Part shown: piece after piece, positions 9,476 through 18,749 of the stretch
How the letters are laid out: each line of letters starts with the position of its first letter
Numbering within the stretch: the stretch's first letter is position 1
DNA from: Gammaproteobacteria bacterium 45_16_T64
GTDB taxonomy: Bacteria > Pseudomonadota > Gammaproteobacteria > Pseudomonadales > Ketobacteraceae
Assembly: GCA_002162955.1 (NCBI GenBank)
Contig: MABD01000047.1
Coordinates: forward strand, 2,196 to 66,195
Length of the DNA: 64,000 bases
Direction of reading: 5' to 3'
Notes under the pieces: generated by a model
The model's input: the letters and a program-made list of their open reading frames with translations, nothing else
What the model was told of the DNA's origin: nothing
Database searches by the model: none
Position numbers and translations under genes: made by a program

Positions 9476-9555
9476 AATTAATCCATCTGTAATCTTTGGG
9501 GTGAGAAAGAAAAATAAAGGCGGGGATTTTACCTTAATTGGGGAGATTTTTCAGG

Positions 9556-11124
9556 TCAATTAAACAATAACTGGTCAGCACCATCGGAATAGTCAATAGG
9601 AAATGTGAGGGTAAATTCACTGCCACTCCCTTTTGCGCTAGTAACATCTAGTGTCCCATCAAGCTGCTTCATCAACTGATACACCACAGACAACCCCAAG
9701 CCAGCCCCTGCCCCTTGTTGTACAGCCTGCTCATCAAGGTCGATAAAGGGCTTTAAGAAGTCTTGTGCTTCATCCATGTCAAAGCCTTCACCGGTGTCCT
9801 TCACCCTGATCAACAGACACTCACCTACGTCTTTTTGGGTTTTTTTGATATCCAATACAACGCTACCTTCGACCGTATATTTAACCGCATTAGACAATAA
9901 GCTGCGTAATATTTGCTTTAAATGTTTCGGGTCGATAAACACCTTCTCATCTAGCCCCTCAAACGTATGGATAAATTCAATCGCCTTGCTATTTGCCCAA
10001 CGATCATAAAACTCCAGGGTATCCGACAACAAATCTGGCAAAGAGAAGTTCTTTCTGACCACATTGATATTTTCGATATCGCTTAACGCCAGAAGGTCTT
10101 CAATCAAGTCGGTCAACCTATTTGCACTCTTATCCATGAGGTCAATGACTTGGCTTTCCTTGCTATTGGATTTACCCCCTAGCTTTCGACGCAACAAAGT
10201 CACGCCACTCATAATAGAACCCATTGGGGTTCTGAGCTCATGGGACATATTCTTCAAAAACCACGCCTTGTTTCTTTCAGCAATGGTGGCTATTTTATCA
10301 GAATGAATCGAATGGGCTCGCATCCCCGCCCCCTCAATCAACGGAAACAACGAATCTTTTAACTGTCCGTGCTCCTCGGTATCGACTGGTGGCATATTGG
10401 TAACGTACACCCAAATATTTTCGAAAAACACCATAGTGTTATCATCATCCTGGAGATAACGCACACCCTCACGACTCCCTGTGGTCAATAAATTCGTCAC
10501 CAACACTTCACTAGAAGGGTCACCAAAATAATAAGACTGGCCTCCAATCCAAATAAGACCGTTGCAATCAGCACCCAGTAAGCGAAACGATTCAATCAGT
10601 AACTCACCGAGTTCGGAATACCCTTGAATCTTGTAACTATTTTCTTGGAACCGAACAACTTCCCCTAACTGGCTACTGGCTGACATACTCAACATTGCGA
10701 CATTACGAGCGTTAGCCAATTGCTCTTTTTTCGCTTGAACATCGGCGAGCATGTGATAAATCTGTTTAATCTGATACGCCAATAAATCCACTGGCTCATC
10801 ACTTCTAAAAATACTTATCACACCCAGTTCAGTAAATTCACTGACGGTTTTAACCGATTTATCATCGCTCAATATCAATAATGGCGGAAATTGAATCGAT
10901 TCCTCATTTTCGTGATAGAGCCTCACTAGCCGAGTTAAATTAATAAAACTGTTTTTCTTAATATCTAAAATAGCCAGCCCAAACTGATTATCTTCGAACA
11001 ACTGCTTTGATATATTTTGATGTTGATGAACGGAAACAGCAGCAACCTCTTGCAGCACAGGTGCCAACGTATCCGAGAGTGCCTCGTCCTGTAATATAAG
11101 TACAATATTATTGGAATAACTCAT
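9556..11124 (-). CDS. Sensor histidine kinase with an N-terminal receiver-like domain
   Basis: A 522-residue cytoplasmic kinase with no transmembrane segment. Residues 1-115 look like a response-regulator receiver: VLILQDEAL at the start, D54 in LAILDIKK at the phosphoacceptor place, then LLILSDDKS, but the usual acidic pair and KP motif are weak. A middle region (about 140-280) has no clear family match. The kinase core has the H-box NMSHELRTPMGSI with H295, an N-box SNAVKYT, and G-boxes DTGEGFD and GAGLGLS. A receiver before the kinase suggests regulation by an upstream phosphorelay or by protein binding. No response regulator gene is adjacent. Confidence 0.85.
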   Translation of the reverse strand: MSYSNNIVLILQDEALSDTLAPVLQEVAAVSVHQHQNISKQLFEDNQFGLAILDIKKNSFINLTRLVRLYHENEESIQFPPLLILSDDKSVKTVSEFTELGVISIFRSDEPVDLLAYQIKQIYHMLADVQAKKEQLANARNVAMLSMSASSQLGEVVRFQENSYKIQGYSELGELLIESFRLLGADCNGLIWIGGQSYYFGDPSSEVLVTNLLTTGSREGVRYLQDDDNTMVFFENIWVYVTNMPPVDTEEHGQLKDSLFPLIEGAGMRAHSIHSDKIATIAERNKAWFLKNMSHELRTPMGSIMSGVTLLRRKLGGKSNSKESQVIDLMDKSANRLTDLIEDLLALSDIENINVVRKNFSLPDLLSDTLEFYDRWANSKAIEFIHTFEGLDEKVFIDPKHLKQILRSLLSNAVKYTVEGSVVLDIKKTQKDVGECLLIRVKDTGEGFDMDEAQDFLKPFIDLDEQAVQQGAGAGLGLSVVYQLMKQLDGTLDVTSAKGSGSEFTLTFPIDYSDGADQLLFN

Positions 11125-11515
11125 TGAAATTAAAAACGTTTCCTTGAGACACTAAAAAATAAAATTCCCCATTAATATCAGTATAGACAGGCTCTTCGAA
11201 CCTGCCACCACACCCTTTACAATAACTTCGCCTCCCGCCAGCGAGTTATCACTCCCTCACTTCGTTTCTTGCGCAACTTATTAAACCATAAGGGTTTTTT
11301 TGAGTACCAGATCAACATTTTGTCAAAAACACACCACTTTTTTGTCAGCAATGTTTACACTCTACAGCAGGCTTTTCATGGATGGATCTCGACGTGTTGT
11401 TTCGGCCCTACTATCCGAATTCCGAGTAAATGAGCTTTCATTAACAGGAGATAAGGAACCTCCTACCCCCTCAAGCACAACACCGTAAAAAGAATCAGGT
11501 ACAAAAGGGCTTACC
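11125..11515. other. 391-base intergenic region between divergent genes
   Basis: This gap must hold the promoters of the histidine kinase (minus strand) and the leucine-rich-repeat lipoprotein (plus strand). Two short open frames lie here but neither has recognisable sequence or a clear ribosome binding site. An AAAGGG just before 11516 can serve the lipoprotein. I see no convincing operator. Confidence 0.4.
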
Positions 11516-12505
11516 ATGTTAATAAAAACAATAAGAACCGGCGGGCTAATACTAGCATCGCTTTTATTTTTGACTGGCTGCAATCCAGAAGTCTCCTTCG
11601 ATGGCTACTCCTTAGTAGACGACGAAGGCGTTCAATACGGCCAACTAGAATGGACCATCGCTGCTAACGCTGAAGGAACAACTATTCCCGTTCGCGTCAC
11701 CATTGAACCCGACATAGGGGAGGTAGAATTTCTCGGTAGTGCACGGGTTTATCCTCAAGAAACAACTACCTATACATTAAAAGCAGAAGCGGAACGTACC
11801 GACGGTGGTTTTTGGACAACCATTACCAATGTCACCATCCACATTGGACCACGGGTTGATTACGACCTGATAGAGGACTCAAATTTACGTGCATGCTTAG
11901 AAGAAACGAACTTTACCCACATCGAACAATTCAAGACGCTTCTTTGCTTTGACAGAGGCATTGAAAGCCTAGAGGGAATACAACAATTTACTCAATTCAG
12001 CTCAGCATCCCTAGATCAAAACACTATCAGTGATTACTCCCCCCTTAGTGCGTTACAAGAGCTTCATTCATTGAGTCTCACCAGCGCCAATATCGTCGAT
12101 CTTACAGGCTTTCCTTATATACCGTCCCTTACAACACTTGTGCTATACGACAATCAAATCAGTGACATAAGACCTCTTGAAAGTAATAGCCAACTGCTCA
12201 ATTTGACACTCAACAGTAATAAAATTACCGACACTCAACAATTTGAGTCACTTCAAGAGTTGGACAGTTTACTGTTAAAAAACAACCTGATTGATGACGC
12301 CTCAGGGCTAGCATTCAACACTGGATTAATCGCTCTCGACCTATCCAATAACCTGATAGAAAATGGCGTGATAGAACTACAAACCCTAACCAATGCGATA
12401 GGTATAGACCTCAGAGGTAACAAGCCCACACACTGTTTTGAATATGCGCAATTATTTCTGAAGCTAGGGCCAGTTATGCTATTCGATCAGTGTACTTTTC
12501 CGTAG
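11516..12505 (+). CDS. Leucine-rich-repeat lipoprotein
   Basis: A 329-residue exported protein. The signal peptide ends in the lipobox LTGC with lipidated Cys at residue 22. Residues 40-120 are beta-rich, with TIEPDIGEVEFLGSARVYP, resembling an immunoglobulin-like fold. From about residue 160 there are several repeats of the type L..L.L..N.I.D, for example LTTLVLYDNQISDIRPLE and LNLTLNSNKITD, as in internalin-type leucine-rich repeats. The C-terminus has a Cys pair (THCFEYAQ and DQCTFP) that may form a disulfide. It probably sits at the envelope and binds protein or polysaccharide; the ligand is unknown. The downstream sensor kinase gene reads the same way. Confidence 0.75.
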   Translation: MLIKTIRTGGLILASLLFLTGCNPEVSFDGYSLVDDEGVQYGQLEWTIAANAEGTTIPVRVTIEPDIGEVEFLGSARVYPQETTTYTLKAEAERTDGGFWTTITNVTIHIGPRVDYDLIEDSNLRACLEETNFTHIEQFKTLLCFDRGIESLEGIQQFTQFSSASLDQNTISDYSPLSALQELHSLSLTSANIVDLTGFPYIPSLTTLVLYDNQISDIRPLESNSQLLNLTLNSNKITDTQQFESLQELDSLLLKNNLIDDASGLAFNTGLIALDLSNNLIENGVIELQTLTNAIGIDLRGNKPTHCFEYAQLFLKLGPVMLFDQCTFP

Positions 12506-12538
12506 TGTATAAACGGCGATAACCTACGCATTTCAATA

Positions 12539-12584
12539 CCCCGATTGCACATCAGCGCTATACTGAATCTATCTGCAATCGGGG
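12539..12584 (+). promoter_or_regulatory. Perfect 11-bp hairpin covering the ribosome binding site of the downstream sensor kinase
   Basis: CCCCGATTGCA at 12539-12549 is the exact reverse complement of TGCAATCGGGG at 12574-12584, with a 24-base loop. The right arm contains the G-rich run that is the only Shine-Dalgarno candidate for the TTG start at 12591. If the RNA folds, the site is hidden. There is no following T run, so it is not a standard terminator. Translational control is an inference; a protein-binding inverted repeat is the alternative. Confidence 0.55.
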
Positions 12585-12590
12585 GATATC

Positions 12591-15527
12591 TTGATACGTT
12601 ACTTGCCAACTCACTTATCCACAAAGACATATGCTCTCCGCGTATTGTCAATTCTCTGCATCCTACTTTTCGTCAGCAGGCTATGTAGTGCAGAGCCCGA
12701 CACCATTGACATCAACAACTATGCCTTAGAAGCCACTGAAGCCCCAATAAATAGCAATAACATTGAAATACTTAGAGACCCGGACCATATATTGGCGGCA
12801 CCCAAAATTCATCTGCACCCCGGCTGGCGGCAACAGGCTGAAGGGTACATTAACCTAGGATACACTCAAGATACTCTCTGGATTCGTCTGCATATCAACA
12901 ATCTGCAATTAACCGACTACAAGCCATTGTTGCAAATAGCCTATTCTAGGCTCGACATCATTGAGCTATACAAAACTGATGACGGTAAAACCTTTAATCG
13001 CCTCTATTCTGCGGGCGATCTTCTTCCTTTTAGTTCTCGGCCTATTGACCATTCTACATTCCTATTTCCATTACATATCGCACGACAATCGTCGTCCTAC
13101 ATCTATCTAAGAATAAGAAGCGATAGCGCTATCCAAATACCGCTACACCTTTGGAGTGAACGTTACTTTTTATCAAAGGATCGCGTCACAACGTTGGGGC
13201 AAGGGCTTTTCTACGGCGCCACGTTTGTTATGTTTTTCTACAACGTATTTCTTAGTATCGCCTCAAAACGCGCATCATATTTCACCTACGCCCTTAATAT
13301 TGCCGCCGGAACATTACTGACAGCAAGCTTAAGTGGTTATGGGTACGAGTTTCTCTGGCCAAATTCGCCGGAATTTCAAGACAAAGCCCCCGCCCTTTTT
13401 ATGGCTCTGACATCAATCACTGTACAAATGTTTTCCGTATCCTTTTACGGCTATAGTAAATTAACCAACTCCTTGCAGAGCGTTCAAAAAGCCCTGTTCA
13501 GCCTCAACGTAATCGGCATCATCTCAGCACTTACATTACACCACACAACGACAGTCACTCCGTTAATTTTCCTCATTATGCTCGCCGCCATCAGCGCCTA
13601 TTACCTCGGAATAAAGCTGCTCCTACAAAAAAATATCGCAGCCAGATACTACATGACGGGGTGGACCGTTCTTATTATTGGCACCTTTGATATAGCCCTC
13701 AGCAAACTTGGAGTCACCTCCTTCTCTGAAACCGCCATACTAAGAACCCAGCTTGCCATGTGCGTAGAAATAATATTATTTTCATTTGCTCTCGCAGAGC
13801 AAATAAACCAGCACAAAAAGAGTCAAATAGAAGCAGAATTTATTGCTCGAACGCAGGAGAAAAAAGCCAACGAACATCATAGGAAATTATTACAAGTTGA
13901 GAAAAAAGCCACACAGACAACCGAAAAAGCCCATGCAGAGATTGCAGCAAATACAGACTTTATTGCATCCATGAGCCATGAGTTACGAACGCCCATGAAT
14001 GGTGTGATCGGAATGGCTGATTTACTCAAAACCACTCGACTTACCGACAAGCAAAAACGCTACGTTGATACCATATATGACTCTGGCGAAGCGTTAATCA
14101 CCATCATTAACGACATCCTCGACATATCAAAAATCGACGCGGGGAAAATGGCGCTAGAGTGCTCAGAATTCAGTATCGACGAGCTTATGGATCAATGTAT
14201 GTCCGTTTTCGCTCTCAAGGCGAACAGTGACAATATCGAGTATTTTGGTATTGTGGACCCTCGCACTCCCAAGACATTAATAGGTGACACAACGCGCCTC
14301 AGGCAGGTATTGCTTAACCTACTCGGCAACGCCTTTAAGTTCACAGAGAAAGGCTCCGTCATCCTACGCATCGAACCCGATTTATCCGGTAATACAGGAC
14401 TCCCCGCAAATCAAACACAAGTGCGCATCTCAATTACTGACACAGGTATTGGCATTGCACCCAATAAAATCCCGTCAATATTTGACCCTTACCACCAAGA
14501 AGAAACCTCGCTTATGCAGCGTAAAGGTGGAGGTGGGCTTGGACTTTCGATCTGCAAGAAAATCGTTGAGGAATTAATGGATGGCACCATCGGTGTCAAT
14601 AGCACACCGAATCACGGCTCAACATTCTGGTTTACCTTACCAATACCCTACATCTCCAGCAGTACCATTGCCCCTATAAAGCCACCGGAGGATACCAATT
14701 TCCGATTATTGATCGCAGATTTTGATACGCCGTTTACCCAAATACTGAAAGACCAAGCCAAAGAGCTCAACCTATCAATAAGCGCATTTAATTCCAGTGA
14801 GGATTTTATCGCCTCAGTAAAGAAGACATCACTCGATGAGGGGTTAATCCTTTGCATTGGGGAAGGATTCAAACCTTCAAGCCAAGAGTCTCTGCAAGAA
14901 CTGGTGTCTTACCCCCCCTACGACATGATTCCAGGCATCATTATTGCGCCACCACAGAAAATCAACCAATCAACCGCGATGACGTACGTAGAACGCCCCA
15001 TAACAAGCCCGCAAGTCTTTCGCTGGTTAAACACCCATATCAATGGCGAAAGAAAAATCCTTCGAGCAGCAACAAAAATCAACAAGCAGCTATTCGGTAC
15101 TCAGATATTGGTAGCAGAAGATAATAACGTCAACCAGTTGGTGATACGCTCTATGCTGGAAAGCCTTGGCGCAAACATTTACATTGTTGAAAATGGTCAA
15201 GAGGCAGTTAATCACTACCGTGAACACCACGCATTATACGATCTAATTCTGATGGACTGTGAAATGCCTATCATGGATGGATACCAAGCATCAGAACAAA
15301 TACACAAAACAGCTCAACAGCTCAACATTGCTGCCCCCATCATTATCGCTCTTAGCGCTCATGTGCTGGCCGAACACCGCCAAAAAGCCACCAAGGCAGG
15401 TATGAAAGATTTTATCAGTAAGCCGGTCATGCGCGGTAAACTCGCAACCTGTTTGGCAAGAAACTTACCAGAAAAAGACTGGGACGGTTTCGTACACCCC
15501 AGCCTCAAAGAGCAAGACAACTCCTAA
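12591..15527 (+). CDS. Hybrid sensor histidine kinase with 7TMR-DISM sensor and C-terminal receiver
   Basis: A 978-residue BarA-like hybrid kinase. A signal peptide (residues about 15-35) precedes a periplasmic 7TMR-DISMED2 carbohydrate-binding-like domain with TFLFPLHIA and PLHLWSE, then seven helices (about 200-400). A coiled linker leads to the H-box SMSHELRTPMNGV with H463, the N-box LLGNAFKFTEKG, and G-boxes DTGIGIAP and GGLGLSI. A poorly conserved receiver-like stretch (about 700-790) is followed by a good receiver with D889 in LILMDCEMPIMDG. The start codon is TTG at 12591 and its ribosome binding site lies in a hairpin. It shares sensor architecture with the protein at 33529. Confidence 0.88.
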   Translation: MIRYLPTHLSTKTYALRVLSILCILLFVSRLCSAEPDTIDINNYALEATEAPINSNNIEILRDPDHILAAPKIHLHPGWRQQAEGYINLGYTQDTLWIRLHINNLQLTDYKPLLQIAYSRLDIIELYKTDDGKTFNRLYSAGDLLPFSSRPIDHSTFLFPLHIARQSSSYIYLRIRSDSAIQIPLHLWSERYFLSKDRVTTLGQGLFYGATFVMFFYNVFLSIASKRASYFTYALNIAAGTLLTASLSGYGYEFLWPNSPEFQDKAPALFMALTSITVQMFSVSFYGYSKLTNSLQSVQKALFSLNVIGIISALTLHHTTTVTPLIFLIMLAAISAYYLGIKLLLQKNIAARYYMTGWTVLIIGTFDIALSKLGVTSFSETAILRTQLAMCVEIILFSFALAEQINQHKKSQIEAEFIARTQEKKANEHHRKLLQVEKKATQTTEKAHAEIAANTDFIASMSHELRTPMNGVIGMADLLKTTRLTDKQKRYVDTIYDSGEALITIINDILDISKIDAGKMALECSEFSIDELMDQCMSVFALKANSDNIEYFGIVDPRTPKTLIGDTTRLRQVLLNLLGNAFKFTEKGSVILRIEPDLSGNTGLPANQTQVRISITDTGIGIAPNKIPSIFDPYHQEETSLMQRKGGGGLGLSICKKIVEELMDGTIGVNSTPNHGSTFWFTLPIPYISSSTIAPIKPPEDTNFRLLIADFDTPFTQILKDQAKELNLSISAFNSSEDFIASVKKTSLDEGLILCIGEGFKPSSQESLQELVSYPPYDMIPGIIIAPPQKINQSTAMTYVERPITSPQVFRWLNTHINGERKILRAATKINKQLFGTQILVAEDNNVNQLVIRSMLESLGANIYIVENGQEAVNHYREHHALYDLILMDCEMPIMDGYQASEQIHKTAQQLNIAAPIIIALSAHVLAEHRQKATKAGMKDFISKPVMRGKLATCLARNLPEKDWDGFVHPSLKEQDNS

Positions 15528-15540
15528 ACATTACTCGGCA

Positions 15541-16602
15541 TTAAAGAAATACCGACGTCTGCCCAAAGGCTAACACTTGAAACCGTGCATCATCCACTTT
15601 GTGTTTGTCTAACGCTTGCGCCAGATCAAGCTCAGGTTGACTTACACCCTCAAGGGTCAATTGAAACGTACCGAAGTGCATCGATATGCTATTTTTGGAA
15701 CCCAGATCTTTATGGGCCTTTACCGCTTCCTCTGGATCCAAATGCACCGCTCGCATAAACCAGCGAGGCTCATAGGCCCCTATTGGTAATAGAGCCAAAT
15801 ACATGTCACCAAATCGCTCGCGCGTCTCATTGAAGTGGGGGCCATAACCTGTGTCACCGGCAAAATAAATTGGCCCTTTACTGGTCTCGATCACAAAACC
15901 ACCCCATAGGGTTTTCATTTGATCGCTAATGCCACGACCCGAACGATGACGGGTCTCCACAAAGGTGAATTTCATATTCTTATGTTCAGTGGTTTGTAAC
16001 CAATCTAAGTCCTTAGACAGCGACAATCCTTCTTCGCTAAAAAAATCGCTATTTCCAAGGCCCGCCAATATCAGAGGTTCACTTCCCTGCTGCTGTTGAT
16101 AAAGCGCTTTGAGGCTATCGATATCAAGATGGTCATAATGATTATGACTGACCAACACAACATCTATCGGAGGTAGGTCGGTCAACGCGATACCAGGATC
16201 TCTAACACGTTTAGGACCAATCCAACCAAAAGGGCTAACCCTATCTGAATATACAGGATCAGTTAGAATATTGAGCCCATCGACTTGAATCAAGAAGGTG
16301 GAATGATTAATAAAGGTCACACGTAAATCATTACTTCTCTCGACAACCTCGGACACCACACTCGCGTCATTTTCAATCCAATCCGGCCAAGACTGCTTAT
16401 AAAACTCGAATGTTGAGAATAATCGCACAATGTCCCAAGGGGTCTTATCACTCTTAATACGATTCACAAAAACACTGCCGTCAAAATGTCCTGTCTCCCC
16501 ACCTTTGTAGATAGGTGCAGAAGTGCACGCATTCAACACAAAAACAGTGAGGCCCAAGAGAATTAACACTATGGCAGTTTTGCTCTTAAGGATACGGGTC
16601 AT
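15541..16602 (-). CDS. Metallo-beta-lactamase-fold hydrolase, lipoprotein
   Basis: A 353-residue lipoprotein with lipobox LNAC and lipidated Cys 26. The metal-binding motif is SHNHYDHLD with H153, H155, D157 and H158. Other ligands are likely in FVETRHRSGRG, FAGDTGYGP and SMHFGTFQL. This pattern matches the UlaG/NAPE-PLD-like branch, which includes phosphodiesterases of N-acyl phosphatidylethanolamine and many uncharacterised envelope proteins. The ATG has AGGAAG four bases upstream. It is convergent with the hybrid kinase gene, with only 13 bases between stops. Substrate unknown. Confidence 0.82.
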   Translation of the reverse strand: MTRILKSKTAIVLILLGLTVFVLNACTSAPIYKGGETGHFDGSVFVNRIKSDKTPWDIVRLFSTFEFYKQSWPDWIENDASVVSEVVERSNDLRVTFINHSTFLIQVDGLNILTDPVYSDRVSPFGWIGPKRVRDPGIALTDLPPIDVVLVSHNHYDHLDIDSLKALYQQQQGSEPLILAGLGNSDFFSEEGLSLSKDLDWLQTTEHKNMKFTFVETRHRSGRGISDQMKTLWGGFVIETSKGPIYFAGDTGYGPHFNETRERFGDMYLALLPIGAYEPRWFMRAVHLDPEEAVKAHKDLGSKNSISMHFGTFQLTLEGVSQPELDLAQALDKHKVDDARFQVLAFGQTSVFL

Positions 16603-16774
16603 TTTACTTCCTGAATAATGGGATATCGCTAATTTATGCTAGCCCGCCCCTAAAGACAACACTATAGAGAGAACACACCGTTTCAAACATTGCCATTATT
16701 CGCCACATCTTTGTCCACTTTTGCGCCTCATTGCTTTGTTAGCCTAAAGAATCAACAACACAGGAGGTTACATC

Positions 16775-18115
16775 GTGCAAAAACAACTCACCATCAAGAT
16801 CATGACAATCACTATTATAGGGTTACTATTACTGGTACCAATTAACATGGTACAGACAAAACTATACGAACGTCAGCAATACCTGGAACAAGCCAAATCC
16901 ACTGTTGCTAGCAGCTGGACCGGCCAACAGCGTATAATTACACCATTAATCGTCATTCCTTACGAATTATCTCACTCGGCACCACCTTCTGGTTTCTACC
17001 CCGCGGATACAGCCAAGTTCAGTCATGAGCTCGGCATTGTATTGCCAAGCAATGTCAGTGGTAACATTGCCGTTCATAATAAAAGCGTATTCAAAGGTAT
17101 ATATGAAATACCCGTGTTCAATAGCGACATTCATATATCTGGATTAATTTCTGCTGAACAAATACAACAACACATCGCTGAACTTTCAGCGCTGCCCCGC
17201 TTTCATGCCCTTGGAAAACCCTACTTATCTTTTCAAATATCCGATATGAGAGGCATTACAAACACACCAACGCTACTGATTAACGAACAATCCACACCAT
17301 TGAATCCAGGCGCTCAACTTGCCCCCTTATCAGGCGGGCTACACAGTAATATTACTATTAGCGATGACGTAGAAGACATCAGTTTTAGTCTCAATTTTTC
17401 TTTGCGCGGCATGGGTAGTTTTTCATTCATTCCTCTAGCAGACAATACCGAAATCACCCTTCAATCCGACTGGCCACACCCGGAGTTTATCGGGGCCTCG
17501 CTTCCGATGAACAGGGATATTTCATCAACCGGATTTACCGCAACGTGGACCAGTAATTTATATTCAAACAACGCAGCAGAGACCATACGGCAATGCATAG
17601 AAAAGGATCAATGCCATCCGTTGATCAACTCAGCTTCTGGCGTCAATTTTATTGAACCCGTAGACATATACCTTCAATCAGAGCGGTCGGTAAAATACGC
17701 GCTACTGTTTGTTGGCCTCAGTTTTATTACGTTTTTTATTTTCGAAACGATTAAACAAACAAGAATTCACCCGATCCAATACGCCCTGGTAGGATTCGCC
17801 ATCGCTGTATTTTATCTACTACTTATCTCATTGGCAGAACACATTGCCTTTCACTGGGCCTATGCCATTGCTGCAGCCTGTTGCAACGGGCTCATGTTGT
17901 TTTATGTGCGCTACATGCTGAGAAGCTTCCGATCAGCCCTGTCGTTTTCAGTAATGATAGCAATGTTATACGCGTTACTTTATGTCATCATTCAGGCGGA
18001 GGACTTTGCCTTATTAATGGGAGCGTTTTTGGTATTTGTTGTGCTTACGGTAGTTATGTTCACAACGCGTAAATTTGATTGGTATGACGTTGCGTCCACT
18101 GCGGTAGAAAAATAG
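16775..18115 (+). CDS. creD: CreD-family inner membrane protein
   Basis: A 446-residue CreD homologue. One N-terminal transmembrane helix (about 7-24) is followed by ERQQYLEQAKSTVASSW and a large periplasmic region. A C-terminal bundle of about five helices runs from 310 to 435. In enterobacteria creD belongs to the CreBC regulon and affects envelope integrity and beta-lactam tolerance. Here no creBC genes are adjacent. The start is GTG 16775 with AGGAGG seven bases upstream. Length matches E. coli CreD (450). Confidence 0.88.
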   Translation: MQKQLTIKIMTITIIGLLLLVPINMVQTKLYERQQYLEQAKSTVASSWTGQQRIITPLIVIPYELSHSAPPSGFYPADTAKFSHELGIVLPSNVSGNIAVHNKSVFKGIYEIPVFNSDIHISGLISAEQIQQHIAELSALPRFHALGKPYLSFQISDMRGITNTPTLLINEQSTPLNPGAQLAPLSGGLHSNITISDDVEDISFSLNFSLRGMGSFSFIPLADNTEITLQSDWPHPEFIGASLPMNRDISSTGFTATWTSNLYSNNAAETIRQCIEKDQCHPLINSASGVNFIEPVDIYLQSERSVKYALLFVGLSFITFFIFETIKQTRIHPIQYALVGFAIAVFYLLLISLAEHIAFHWAYAIAAACCNGLMLFYVRYMLRSFRSALSFSVMIAMLYALLYVIIQAEDFALLMGAFLVFVVLTVVMFTTRKFDWYDVASTAVEK

Positions 18116-18165
18116 GGAACTAAAAAAAACCCAAAGTCACTTGTAACTCTAAGTAGACTTAAAAT

Positions 18166-18220
18166 AACCACTCCCCCTGAACTAGTGTATTCTTTTAGTT
18201 TTTATACCTAGGGAGTGGTT
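18166..18220. repeat. 10-bp perfect inverted repeat between convergent genes
   Basis: AACCACTCCC at 18166-18175 pairs exactly with GGGAGTGGTT at 18211-18220. The 35-base loop contains a smaller GTAT/ATAC pair. It lies between the ends of creD and the putative immunity gene. A transcription end signal is plausible by position, but neither side is followed by a proper T run. Confidence 0.5.
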
Positions 18221-18245
18221 GATCAAACAACCAGTAAATAAGGGT

Positions 18246-18749
18246 TTAGTCCGTGTGTACTTTTGTCATTAACTTAGTGCATTCCGCGGCCTTACCATTG
18301 CCGTTCACTGCAAGCTCATCAAGCTTTGTTGTTGCTTCTGCAATAAAGGCATCAACGACACTCTGCTCCTCCTCGATGAAAGGAATAGTACATAAGCGAT
18401 TCAAACTAAAGCCCAAATCAACACCAGACAAAACCAGTTCAGGCTCATAGGGCAAGCCACGCGCCACCGAGAAATCTAAGGAAAGGCTCCCGCCAGCATC
18501 ACTAACACTACGTAACTTTGCAGCTATATTAAGCCACACTACGTCTCCATTTTTCACTCCACTCTCAATATGATCCAGAATTGAAAACCACTGAGGTTGG
18601 TCTGACACAATATCTCCCAAAACCTTACTGCTAACATTTTGATTCAGATATTCCAATAACACGTCAGGCTTCGATGTGTTTATTGGGTCACTAGTCGAAC
18701 AAGATACGACAAATGCGCTACACAAGGATGCTAATAGCTTCAATTTCAC
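18246..18749 (-). CDS. Lipoprotein, putative immunity protein for the Tlde1-like effector
   Basis: A 167-residue lipoprotein with lipobox VVSC and lipidated Cys 17, so its mature form is periplasmic. It contains three further Cys (in NRLCTIP, AECTKLM and the signal peptide) and is mostly helical with an acidic C-terminal half. I do not recognise the family by sequence. Its GTG start overlaps the stop of the upstream effector gene as GTGA, with GAGG a few bases before, so the two are co-translated. Partner position and periplasmic address fit an immunity protein for a cell-wall-targeting toxin; this is inference. Confidence 0.6.
   Translation of the reverse strand: MKLKLLASLCSAFVVSCSTSDPINTSKPDVLLEYLNQNVSSKVLGDIVSDQPQWFSILDHIESGVKNGDVVWLNIAAKLRSVSDAGGSLSLDFSVARGLPYEPELVLSGVDLGFSLNRLCTIPFIEEEQSVVDAFIAEATTKLDELAVNGNGKAAECTKLMTKVHTD

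Noticed and set aside
11300-11488. 62-residue plus-strand frame before the leucine-rich-repeat lipoprotein
   Set aside because: No ribosome binding site, no recognisable sequence, and composition like non-coding DNA.
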